DNA of 64,000 bases from positions 1,550,001-1,614,000 of the forward strand of contig JAVHJL010000008.1 in NCBI GenBank assembly GCA_036971715.1, in the 5' to 3' direction. Below the pieces are notes generated by a model that did not search any database, was not told where the DNA came from, and saw nothing but the letters and a program-made list of their open reading frames with translations. Below, one piece after another: positions 1 through 11,906 of this stretch. This DNA is from Arthrobotrys musiformis (taxonomy: Eukaryota; Ascomycota; Orbiliomycetes; Orbiliales; Orbiliaceae). The stretch's first letter is position 1. Each line of letters opens with the position of its first letter. The position numbers were made by a program, and so were the translations under genes.

Positions 1-3000
1 TCTAAGAGGTTCTGTCATAACTGCTACGCTGAGGAATGGTTTTCAAAGGCGGGCGGTTGTCTTGGTATCAAAGCTTTGCTCACACGTGTTTCTCTCGGTG
101 AAGCGTTCCTGGTCGAGCGACAGCTAGATTGGGTTCGTTCGCTCCTCTACGTGATTAAAGATATGCCACAAGATCTCCCGGCGACGACGAGAGAGGATGC
201 GGCTGTTACTTTGGATCTTGTGCTTCATGAGTGTAACAAGACTGCGAAGGCGGAGGATATCAAGCCTAGCTCTAAGCTGTTTAACCTCTGTGCTCACATC
301 GTCTACGAACTTTCGAACTGCAATAAACATGTTCGTCAGTCGGCACAACAGTCTTTGGAAACCCTGTCAAAGCTATTGAAGGTTGAGATCCACGAAATGA
401 TCGCACCGGTCAAAGATCGTTTACTCGGTCCTATCTTTGGAAAACCACTTAGAGCTCTCCCGTTCGCCAGTCAGATTGGATATATAGACGCCATTACGTT
501 TTGCCTCAAGCTCCAGAACAACTTTTTGGAGATTGACCATGAGATGATCCGATTGCTTGGTGAGGCTTTAGCGCTGGCTGATGCGGATGATGAAACACTG
601 GGTACTCAGAAGGCTAGCGAATATAGGACTATGGAGGCTGTGATGAACCTAAGAGTTGGTTGCATTCGCCTGTTATCGATGGCTATCGCATACCCGGAGT
701 TTAATACACCGCAGCAACAGCAAACGAAGGCGAGGATTATTGCTGTATTCTTCAAGAGCCTCTATGCCAAATCCCCAGAAGTGGTTGAGGCTGCAAATGA
801 TGGACTCAAGGGCGTACTCACTCATACCCACAAGTTACCTAAGGAGTTGCTTCAGAACGGGCTTCGTCCTATCCTTATGAACTTATCCGACCACAAGAGG
901 TTGTCTGTTGCTGGGTTGGAAGGATTGGCGAGACTGCTCGAATTACTTACTAATTACTTCAAAGTCGAAATTGGTTCACGCCTCTTCGACCATCTCAATC
1001 AATTTGCCGACCCCAATAGCATTCACCAGACGAGCTTCAAGCTACTCGAGCAGAATGGCAATATCAAGATTATTGCCTCGATTCTCAATATTTTCCACTT
1101 GTTGCCCCCCGCGGCGAGCCAATTTTTGGATAAGATGGTGCAGACGGTATTGGGACTTGAGGAAAGCCTTCGACGCACACAAATCTCACCTTTCCGGCCC
1201 CCGCTGCTCAAGTTCGTCAACCGATATGCGGAGGATACGTGGAAATATATGCTTCAGAAGCTGTCGGTGATGAAGTACGGACGTTTGTTCGCACAGTTGT
1301 TGGCGGATGAATCAAGCGGCGCTCTTCGTGATCATTTGATTGCGAATATTGGTGATTTGGTTAAGGCTTCGTTTGAGAGTCCGGCGGATGGGGAGGCGAA
1401 GACCACAGCTATCTTTAATGCCATTGAGGCCATCGGAGCTGTGTGCGAACATAAATCTGAGTGGCTCGTTGAGCAAAAGGACCTGCTGAATAAACTTCTG
1501 ATTGTCGGTTCGGATGTTTATACCAAAGCTGTCAATGGGGAGTTGAAGCCTCCTTCCCTTTGCTTGAGCGTCGACCAGTCCGCTACTACCCTTATTGCGG
1601 TGTTCACCAAGTACCTCGTCCAGAAGCCAACAGATCTGCCGTTTTTGTTCCAAGTTATCAAGGGGACTAGCTCTGGAGGATTGAAACCGAATTACTTGCT
1701 CGACCACTTCATCTACGAACATATCATTTGCAGCAAGTCTATCGAATACTGGAAGAGTGTGATCTTCAAGTGTTTGGATCTGTATCAAGACACGTCGCAA
1801 AACCAGATGCTCAAGACCTACGCTTTCAAGAACCTAGTCAACCCGATCTTGTTGATGGATATTCAACGCCGCGGTATCGATCCTGAAACCCCCAAATTGG
1901 TGGACTCGCAACTTGTCGGTGCCGTGCATCATAAAATCTGGAAGACGAACCTCGGAGATCTGGACGATGGACAAAATGGTCTGGATCGATCGAGGATGGA
2001 GGTTCTGCAAATGTCGGCGTTACTCATCAAGCACCACCACTCTATCATTGCGGATGCAAGGAAGGATGTGATCAAATTCGGTTGGAACTTCATCAAGCTC
2101 GAGGATATCATCAATAAACAGGCGGCTTACGTCCTTATCGCGTTCTTCATCGCACACTTCGAGACACCATCGAAGATCGTGACACAAATATACGTGGCGC
2201 TTTTGAAAGCCCATCAGCCGGAGGGACGGACGTTGGTACGACAGGCGTTGGATCTTATTGCGCCGGTACTCCCGAAGCGAATCCCTCCAGGACAAGATTC
2301 TAAGAGTTTCCCGATCTGGGCGAAGTGGCCGAGGAGGATCCTTATCGAGGAGTCGCACAACCAGCCCCAACTTATCAATATATTCCAATTCATCGTCCGC
2401 CATGCCAGCCTATTTTACGAATCTCGAGAACATTTCTTCATGGGTATGGTATCAGCCTTGCAAAAGCTCGTGTTCCACGTTCAAAACCCATCCGTGGAGC
2501 ATAAGACGCTTTCTATTGACTTGGTCGAGTTGATATGGAAATGGGAACAACAAGCGATCGATAATCCTGTGGAGGTGACGATGATGGATTCTCCGCAGAT
2601 GAAGAAGAGGAAGTTGCCGGATGAGATGGGGAGGTCGTCGCCTAGTGCTCCACCTAGTTCGAGCGGTGGGGAGACGAAAGCCAATGTGGTGCTTCAAACC
2701 CAGTATCGTCAGTCCGTGCTCAAACATCTCATATCTTTTATCTCGCAATGCAATGAGAAATGGGATTCAAACGACCTTTGTGAGAAGTCGCTGAGGTTGC
2801 TGGGGAATCTTTTGCAACCGAAGTATTGGGGCGATGTTGATGTGGATTTGTATCAGAAGCAGGCGGAGGTGCAGTTGATGCAGGCGGAGCTGAAGAACGA
2901 CAATTCGCATGTTTTTACCAATATGCTACAAGTTCTTAAGGTTATTGTGCAGGCCAAGTCGAACGAATGGCTACTTGGTTCCGACCGTGCTGGCAAAGAG

Positions 3001-6000
3001 AGAATCACGACATTACAAAAGATTTTGGAGAAGAGTTTGAGGTGTGACAACGTGGAAATTCAAGAGGCGTTGCAGGATGTGGTTTTGAGGATTTTGGAGG
3101 TGACGCCGAAGGAGCAGGAGGACGATGAAGATGAGGAGATGACGGAGTCAACGGGGAGCCAGTTTGTGAAGTTGCTCACGCAGATCGTGCAGGAGACTAT
3201 TGTGACTAGCGTTATTCCCAGTGTCAACATCTTGTGGATATTGGCGAAGAAGCGGCCCGATGCTGTTGATAACCATATTCCGGCATTGATGAGGGCATTC
3301 CAGCGGTTGGCTAGAGACCATATTGCTGGTAATGCTGGTGCTCCACCTCCACCACCTGCCGCTGATGCGCAGCCTCCAGCACCCCCGCTGGACCCCGATA
3401 CGGCGCTCAAGTTGATCTCCAACGTTATCGATATCGCGTCGGCAAGGATTTCCTCTCTTCAGGATCAACGTCGACCTTTCCTAAGCGTTCTGGCGCAGTT
3501 AGTCGAGAAGTCAAATAATACTGAGCTGTGCTTGAAGATCTTGGGTGTGGTTGAGAATTGGGTCTTCCGATCAACTGAGAGTTTCCCGACACTAAAGGAG
3601 AAGACGGCGGTCCTTAGTAAGATGATGTCGTTCGAAGGTCGACCGGATCCTACGCTGTGCAACAAGTTCCTTGAGCTTGTGATTAGTATCTACGAGCACT
3701 CGGAGATCACGCGGACGGAGCTTACGGTTAGACTGGAGCATGCCTTCTTGATTGGATGTCGGGCGCAGGATGTTACGATGCGGAATCGGTTCTTAAAGAT
3801 CTTTACCGAGAGTTTATCGCGAACGATCAATCCTCGGATTTCCTACCTCTTGGGGACTCAGAACTGGGAGACGTTACAGGATTCGTATTGGTTGAGTCAG
3901 GTTACGCATTTGCTGCTTGGGTGTGTGGATGGTGAGAGGCGGTTAGAGTTGCATACCGAGGACTTCAAGCTACCCTCTGCTTCTGCTGTCTTTGCGGTTG
4001 ATAAGAAGAGGGATACGTCAGGAATCATGCTGGATGATCAGTATGAGGACTTCATGGTCAGACACCGTCGGTTTGTGGCTAGTCTCGGGGATGTTAAGGC
4101 GAACGATGTCTTTGAACCCATGGCGCAGCTGCAGCATCTTTCTCCGGACGTTGCGCATAATATCTGGATTACTCTCTTCCCGCTTTGTTGGGCCGCAATC
4201 GGACAGGAAGATCGGAGTGATCTTTCTAGAAATATGATCACGCTGCTCTCGAAGGAATGCCATCACCGACAAATGGATAAACGACCGAACGTCATACAGA
4301 GCTTGTTGGCCGGTATCGAAAAGGCAACTCCGAGAATTGTGCTACCCCCGCATCTCATTAAGTACATTAGCAAGTCATTTAATGCTTGGTACTCGGCGCT
4401 GCACATTCTCGAGGATTCGGCGAACAAACCTCCCTATGAGAACCCAACTATCAAGGAAAGCAACCTCGACGCCCTTGCTGAGATCTACGCTGGCATTCAA
4501 GAGGAGGATATGTTCTATGGCTTGTGGAGACGAAGGTGTCAGTACCTTGAGACCAATGTTGCCCTGTCCTTCGAACAGAATGGAATGTGGGATAAAGCTC
4601 AACATGCGTACGAACAGGCGCAGATCAAAGCTCGTACTGGCGTTCTTCCGTTCTCACAGGCTGAGTATATGCTTTGGGAAGACCACTGGATTCTCTGTGC
4701 TCAGAAACTTCAGCAATGGGAAATCCTGAGTGACTTTGCCAAACATGAAAATTACAACGACCTACTCCTCGAGTGCGCTTGGAGGTTATTGGACGACTGG
4801 GGTGGTCAGAGCAGCGAGGCCGTCGATACGACTATAAAAAGTCTTATGGATTCGCCGACGCCGCGACGGTACTTCTTCCTTGCGTTCATGGCGCTTCAAA
4901 AGGTTTACAGCAAAAACGAGAGTAACAGCGATTTCTTGAGGATCTGTGACGAGGCTATCCAGTTGAGTTTGAGGAAGTGGCATAATCTTCCCAAGAAGAT
5001 CACCGCAGCGCATATTCCGCTCCTTCAAACGTTCCAGCAGATCGTCGAGCTGCACGATGCTAGTGTTATGTACGCTAGTCTTGCGAATACGACTGCGGCG
5101 AATCTGGACACGAAGTCGCAGGAACTCAAGCAGAACCTTGGAACTTGGAGAGATCGCTTGCCTAATGTTTGGGACGATATCAATGCCTGGCATGACTTGG
5201 TTACCTGGCGACAACATGTCTTTTCGTCTATCAATAAGACTTACATTCCTTTGGTGCCGTCGGGGAGCGGGAACAACAATTCGAACTCTTATGCCTACCG
5301 CGGGTACCATGAGACCGCTTGGATTATCAACCGTTTCGCCCATGTTGCTAGGAAGCACCAATTGGCTGATGTTTGTATCGCGCAACTTAGCAAGATATAC
5401 ACGTTACCTAACATCGAGATCCAAGAGGCCTTCCTCAAGCTTCGAGAGCAAGCGAAGTGTCACTACCAAAACCCAGCTGAACTCAACAACGGACTTGAGG
5501 TCATCAACAATACCAATCTCAATTACTTTGTTGGACAACAGAAGGCGGAGTTCTTTACGCTCAAGGGTATGTTCCAAGCCAAGCTGCAGAAGAAGGATGA
5601 TGCGAACGAGGCCTTTGGAACTGCGCTGTTTTATGATCTCAAGTTGCCGAAAGCGTGGGCCGAGTGGGGTTTCTATAGCGATATGCTGTTCAAGGAGAAT
5701 CCTGCGGACTTGCAACCGGCTGGCAATGCGGTTAGTTGCTACCTTGAGGCTGCTGGGTTGTACAAGAGTGGGAAAGCTCGCAAGCTGCTTAGCAGAGTCC
5801 TTTGGTTGCTCAGTCTTGATGACGGAAATGGCAGCATCTCTGCGGCGTTCGAGGCTTATAAGGGCGAGATGCCGGTGTGGTATTGGATTACGTATATTCC
5901 GCAACTGCTCTCGTCTCTATCGCATAAGGAGGCTAAGATCGCGAAGGGAATTTTGCTTAAGATTGCCAAGAACTTTCCTCAGGCGTTATACTTCTTGCTC

Positions 6001-8102
6001 AGAACTTCGAGGGAGGATTATAGCGTTATCAAGAAGCAGCAGACTGCGCAACAGGCGAAGGCGAAACCTAACCAGGCATCTCCCCCCAATGGAGTTGCTG
6101 CTGCCGGGGCTGCCGCTAGTCCTACGCGACCCGATTCTTCGGCTGGTGCGAGACCTGAAACTCCCAGTCAACCTAACGGAGCGACTGTCGTGCCTGCTGC
6201 TGTTACCAATGGAGCTGCGGCGAACTCGCCGGCCCCGCAGAGTCCGGCTCCCGCCAAGAAAAATCCGTGGGAACATGCGGACGAGATCATGTCGGTGTTG
6301 AAATCGGCTTTTCCCCTGCTCGCTTTGTCTATGGAGACTATGGGGGATCAGATTCACAAATACTTCAAATGCCCGCCTGATGAGGATGCGTACCGCTTGA
6401 TTGTAGCTTTGTTGAATGATGGGTTACAGGTATGTTTTTGCGATTTTAGAATTTTTAATACTTCTGTGGTTGCTAATGGTTGTTATCTTGGTAGTTTGTT
6501 GGGCGTATTCCTCTTGCTTCCCCTGAGGATACTAAGCTGCCTCCTGCTACCGAAGCTAATATCACGCGATTTGCGGAGACAATTCTTCCAGCTCATATCC
6601 GTGTCGCTTTTGAAGCCGAGTTTGTGCACGAGAAACCCAACCTCCAGAGCTACATCCAGAAACTTAGGAGGTGGAGAGACAGGTTTGAAGAGAAGCTAGA
6701 TCGAAGACCCGCACATGCCAGCCTTGAGTCGTTCTCGCCGCATCTTAGCGACTTTAGGTTCCAGAAATTCGAAGAGGTTGAAGTTCCCGGGCAGTATTTG
6801 CTGCATAGGGACCACAATAAGGACTTTGTACGCATTGAAAGGTTCTTGCCGCGTGTTGATGTTGTTCGTGGGTATGGAATTTGTCATCGGAGGTTGAAGA
6901 TGAGGGGGCATGATGGTAGCGTGCATGCTTTTGCCGTACAGCATCCTGCTCAGCGTCATTGTCGTCGTGAGGAGAGGGTTGCGCAATTGTTCAGGATTTT
7001 TAATGGGTTTGTGATCCCCTTTACCTGTGGGATTTTGGGGAGGTTTATGCTAATTGGTTATTCTCGTTTTAGAATTCTTGCTAAGCGCAAGGAAGCCAGA
7101 CGGAGGAATTTGGGCTTCCATCTCCCACTTATGGTGCCGCTTGCGCCGCATATCAGAATTGTACAAGACGATGCTTCTTATATTTCGCTCCAAGGTATCT
7201 ACGAGGATTACTGCCGTAAGACGAACATCAGCAAGGACGAACCCCTTATCTATGCGATGAAGAGCCTGCGGACCAACGTCAATAAGAAGATGAGTGGTCC
7301 CGAGGTTCAGAATCTCAAGATGGAGGTTTTGAGCGCTATTCAAGAGAATATGGTCCCCAATACTGTTGTTCAAGATGTAAGAGATCCCTTCCGACGTTCT
7401 TTCTACTTGTGTAGGATTTGGCTAACGGTATTATGCAGTACATGCAAGCATCTTATACTTCGTTCGACGACTTCTGGATTTTCCGCCGCCAGTTCTCATA
7501 CCAATTCGCCGCTCTCACGTTTATGACCTATGTTATGAACATGAACAATCGATTCCCGCACAAGATGTTTATCGCAAAGGCGACGGGTAATATTTGGGGG
7601 ACGGAGTTGATCCCGGCAATGGCTGCTAGCAATGCCTATTTCCATAATAACGAACCCGTGCCCTTCCGCTTAACCCCCAATTTACATACTCTCATGGGTC
7701 CTATTGCTGTCGAGGGGATTTACTCTTGCGCCATTATGGCTATTGCACGATGTTTGACTGAGCCTGAGGTAAGGAATTCACGCATACTTTGGTTATAATG
7801 GGCTTTTGACTAACTAAGTATTTCTTTTACAGCAATTCGAATTGGAACAATACCTCTCCCTGTTTGTGCGCGACGAAATGATCTTCTGGTTCACGCAGCA
7901 GCACCGCGGCATGACCGGCGACCAGAAGATCCGCGAAAAGGTTGAAGTCAACAGCACCATCATCACCCGACGAACGGCGGCGCTTTGCGCGAATAATACG
8001 GCGATGATTCCGGCGAACCAGACCGTTATTGACCTTATTAGTAAAGCTGTGAATCCGGCCAATCTGGCGCAGACCGATCATTTATGGATGCCTTATTTGT
8101 AG
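1..8102 (+). CDS. tra1: Tra1, SAGA/NuA4 scaffold pseudokinase (5' end outside window)
   Basis: Tra1 is the very large PIKK-family subunit shared by the SAGA and NuA4 histone acetyltransferase complexes. It contacts transcription activators in the nucleus and lacks kinase activity. About 2,614 residues are visible; yeast Tra1 has about 3,740, and the reading frame is open at base 1, so the N-terminus lies to the left. I see a long alpha-solenoid, a FAT region, a low-complexity Ala/Pro/Ser insert near 6060-6260, the PI3K-like domain with the typical HCRREER stretch and LMVPLAPHIRIVQDD, and a C-terminal FATC end (DHLWMPYL, stop 8100-8102). Inferred introns are 6430-6494, 7007-7072, 7377-7438 and 7769-7832, each with a CTAA-type branch site. 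The second is 66 bp with no stop, so retention would add 22 residues. The gene converges on the next one. Confidence 0.96.
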
Positions 8103-8657
8103 ACCTGGGGGGTGTGGAGTGGATGGTTTGGTTTCTGGAACCTTTTTGTTTCTTGTTTCTTCTTTTTATTGCTTGTTTCCTTTTAATGGTTCTTTTTTCA
8201 TATTGGAGTTTTAGGGGGAGGGTTTAAATAATTAGCCAATGGGTTTTGGCAATGCATGGTTTCTGTGTTCTCTTTCTGTACTTGAACGCACACAAAAGTT
8301 GTTTTTGCCCTTATTATTATCACTACTATCATTATTAGAGCTGACTTTTAACGAAAGTCGATGGGTTTATAATAGTCAGAAATGTAGTTCATATTTTGCT
8401 TTTCTCATAAGTTCCGGCAAATAGGCATGCTTTATATGCTCGCTAATCGTTATATAAGTATTTATAGGGTAGGATAAACTTTTCGGTATGGCATCCGTGG
8501 TTTTTAAAGATTATAATATAGTATACAAAGGAAATCGCCTGCATAGCTAAATGTATACGTACTGAAAATGCGCTTAAGATGATTATATATGGTTAAAACA
8601 TTACTCTTTCTTCTCAAAATTCCCTTCGACTTTCGTAACTCGGATGTGGTCACAATT
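8103..8657. other. Convergent 3' spacer between tra1 and the GH55 gene
   Basis: This AT-rich 555 bp spacer joins two gene ends. T-rich stretches follow the tra1 stop, as expected of a 3' UTR. I see no open frame or structured RNA in it. Confidence 0.6.
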
Positions 8658-11600
8658 TTAGGCGGGGTTCTGGTATAGACCGATAGTTGCGCCGAAGAGG
8701 TTTGTGTTTGGACTCCATGGGACGCTCCAGTCGTTATCGACTGTCAGGAGGGTTTCGGCTCCCTTTGTTGTTAGAGCGTAGAGTCTGATGTTTGTGGTGT
8801 CCTCGAAGGAGGTCATGTACTTTTGGCAGGACTCGTCGCTTAGGCAGGCTGGAAGGGGAAATGCAACGTTAGTCAACGCATATCTTTAAAATATTATTGG
8901 GGGGAGTGACTTACTTTGTGCGTAGTTCTCGAAGAAGCTGTAGAGACCGGCACCGTAGATGAGGATGTTGTTCGAGTTCTGGGTTCTGACGCCGTAGCTC
9001 TTCTTGCAGGTTGATACGCCGCCGAGGCTGGTGCAGATGCTGCTGTAGTCCGGATCGTTCCAGGTTGCGTTGACGGAGAAGGGGAGCGGGGCGACGGGGT
9101 TGGATTGGTAGTATGGGGTTTCGGTTTGGATCATGCCCATGTATACGTTCTCTGCGTTTGTGAGTTGGTATTGGTAGAGGACGTTATGTTCCGATGCGGT
9201 GCCGTAGAGCCAGATTGGATTTGTCGATTCGATTAGAACGCCGCGGCCGACGAAGATGGTGATTTGGGCGTGCGCGGCGAGGTCGAGATCGTGATCTGCG
9301 GTCCACCACCAGGTGTTTTCGAAGACGACGCGGCTGGCGGATTTGGAAATGTGCATGAGCATGTATGCTCCCGCGCAGTTCTGGTTGATGGCCGTGGATC
9401 CCGGGGTTTTGAGGCAGGTGTTTGCGTCTAGGTTTGAGCCTGTGAAACCACCGACGCGGGCGTGGACGTCGTAGAGGCCTGAGACTTCGGATGTGGAGGC
9501 TAGGTTCCATTGCATCAGGATCGCGCCTTTCATTGCGCCACGGGTGGCGACGATGAAGTTTGTGCATTCGATGAAGCCGGTTTGGGAGGGTTGGCCGAAT
9601 TGGACTACGACTTTGGGGTTTGTGGTGTCCGCGAAGGCGTTGCCTGAGGCGAGGATTACGGGCCAGGTTTCACCGATTATGCGGGAGTTTGGTGGGATGG
9701 AGAGGGTGTTTGAGACGACGTAGACGCCGTAGTCGAGGAAGAGGATCTTGGACTCTGAGGCGGCTTTGTTGATTGCTGCTTGGAGGGTTGCGGTGTCGTC
9801 TGTTGTTCCGTCGCCTTTGGCGCCGAGGTCCCTGGCGGAGAGGATTTGGGAGAGGCTGTAGGTTTCGTAGTCTGGTTTGCTGCGTTCGAGGATCTTGCCG
9901 TTGGAGTCGAGGAGGCCGGCGGGGCGGGAGAAGCCGGTGTTGGAGCCCATGAAGTCCTGGCCTGTTTTGGCGGATTGGGTGTATTTGCGGCCTTGGACCC
10001 AGGATGTTACGGTCATTGTGCCTGATGTGCCTGCGAGTTTGGGGGTGGAGCCTGAGACGCCGACGATGACGGGGCAGTTTTTGACGGAGATGTTGTCGAT
10101 GGCTAGGGTATTGGCGGATTTGGGGGATTCGCTGGCGACCTTATCGGATGCGATACCGATTTCGACGTTGTTGAATTGAGAGTCTGAGAGGACTACGGAG
10201 CCGACTTGGAGGAGGCCGGCGTTGTTCTTCGTGGTCATGTCGATACCCACGCGGTTATTGTTGAAGGTCATGGACTTCAAGTGCCATACCCATCCCCAGA
10301 CGAGGAAGAGACCGGTGTCACAGTTGTTGAAGGTGAAGTTGCGGAGGGTATATTGCTGATTACCGATCCATGCGCCGAATTTACCGCCATTGAAGACCAA
10401 GTTGGACATATAACCACCCGAGCCGTTCTCGATGTAGAGACCCTGGTGCTTGGTTCCTGCGGAGGGGTTGGAGTAGAAGATGATGTTGGTAAGACTGGTG
10501 GCTTGGGCTACCTGCCAGTGGATACCGGTACCATATGCATCGGCCGGCATGGCTGTGGTGTCGATGATGAAGTTGCGGACGACCTTGTAGAAGTTGTTTG
10601 TCGGGCCGTGCCAGTTGACGTTTGGTGCGGAGTAGGGGTTACCCTCGATGACGGCGTAGCCTACGAACCCTCGGAACGCTTTGAGTCTGGGGAGATCATA
10701 CGGGTCACCGATCATGTGGGTTTGGTAGTAGGTTATGATCGCGCTGGAGATGTTGTATGTTCCCGGGGGGAAGAAGACCACTGCGGGCTTTGTGGTTGAA
10801 GAATCACAGCCTTGGCCGCATCTGTTGCCGCTTGAAATGGCGTTTTGGATTGCGGCCGTATCATCTGTTTCGCCGTCACCCTTGGCGCCGAAGTCTTTGA
10901 CGTTACGGTAGACTTGGTATCCGCTCTCTGCGTATGGGGCTTTCCCTTGGTGTTTGATGGCGTCCAGCCAGTATGGTTCGACACGGATGCAGACCCACTT
11001 TTGGGCTGCGGCTGCGAGGCCTGTGCAGGTCGAGCCCAAGGCGGTATTCCATTGCAAGAGGTTCGGGAGGGTGAGTTTGTCTACTGTATTGGAAAAGCGG
11101 GCGACAATTGTGGCGCAGGTGTCTGCGGACTGGACTAGGTACCAGTTGATGCATCTTTTGCTTTGGCCGGTTTGGGTGGCCGTTGGGGCAACAGTGGTGG
11201 TTGAGGGGGAAGAAGTGGTAGTCTTGGAGCTTGTAGTAGTGGTCTTTGAGCTACTAGTAGTAGTCGTCTTCGGGGAAGTCGTTGTGCTCTTTGTGGTAGT
11301 CTTGGAGCTAGTGGTTGTAGACTTAGTGGTAGACTTGGTGGTAGACTTAGTAGTGGACTTGGTAGTAGACTTGGTAGTGGACTTGGTAGTGGACTTGGTA
11401 GTAGACTTGGTAGTAGACTTGGTAGTAGTCTTCTTCGAGGTAGTGGTGGTCTTCTTCGGGGTAGTAGTCACCTTCTTCGTCGTAGTAGTCACCTTCTTCG
11501 TCGTGGTCTTGGGGGTAGACTTCGTGGTAGACTTCTTAGTGGTAGTAGTAGTCTTCTTCGTTGTCGTCTTTGTAGCCTTAAGCTGGACGCAAAGATAGTA

Positions 11601-11906
11601 CCCAAGTTTGAACCCTGAGCAATTGCTCTTCAGGCCGGGATTCCACTTGATCAAGTTCGCCTTGGTGAGGCCGAGAGACTTGAACCGAGTCACAATGTTG
11701 TCACAGGTATCAGTGGGTCCGCTTGTCTTCTGGGTGTAACGCCACTTATTACAGGTGGCGACCGTTGCACCCAGACGGGGGCTCGGAGTGTCTGCACGTT
11801 TCACCAAGTCATCTTGGTTACTAGAGTCGATAGCGTAGCCGTTGACCCCAGCGATCGCCCATAAAAAGACGAGTAGAGTTGATAGAAGGATATTAAGTCG
11901 CTGCAT
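8658..11906 (-). CDS. Secreted LysM-LysM-GH55 protein (exo-beta-1,3-glucanase type)
   Basis: The predicted protein has 1,060 residues. Residues 1-24 form a signal peptide and KR at 36-37 is a likely Kex2 site. A first LysM-like module spans about 52-108 (Cys 52, 68, 96, 106) and a second about 252-308. Between them lies a Thr/Lys/Ser linker (111-240) with nine TTKS copies, probably O-glycosylated. The rest is a double pectate-lyase-3 beta-helix as in GH55 enzymes, with the paired motifs DFGAKGDGETDDT (338) and DLGAKGDGTTDDT (693). GH55 enzymes cleave beta-1,3-glucan from the non-reducing end; LysM binds chitin-type sugars. It is therefore inferred to act outside the cell on fungal or other glucan/chitin walls. 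One intron, 8849-8914, joins ENYAQ to TCLSDESCQ. The catalytic residue was not checked, so activity is inferred. Confidence 0.9.
11319..11426 (-). repeat. In-frame 12 bp minisatellite encoding TTKS
   Basis: Nine near-identical 12 bp units lie in the linker of the GH55 protein (residues 161-196), each encoding Thr-Thr-Lys-Ser. They are flanked by looser Thr/Lys repeats. Because the unit is a multiple of three, copy-number changes would leave the frame intact. Confidence 0.9.

Noticed and set aside
5057..6301. 414-codon plus-strand frame
   Set aside because: It lies in another frame inside the Tra1 coding sequence and has a basic, Arg-rich shadow composition.
10954..11598. 214-codon plus-strand frame with many VVDLVV repeats
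   Set aside because: It is the shadow of the TTKS repeats of the GH55 gene on the other strand.
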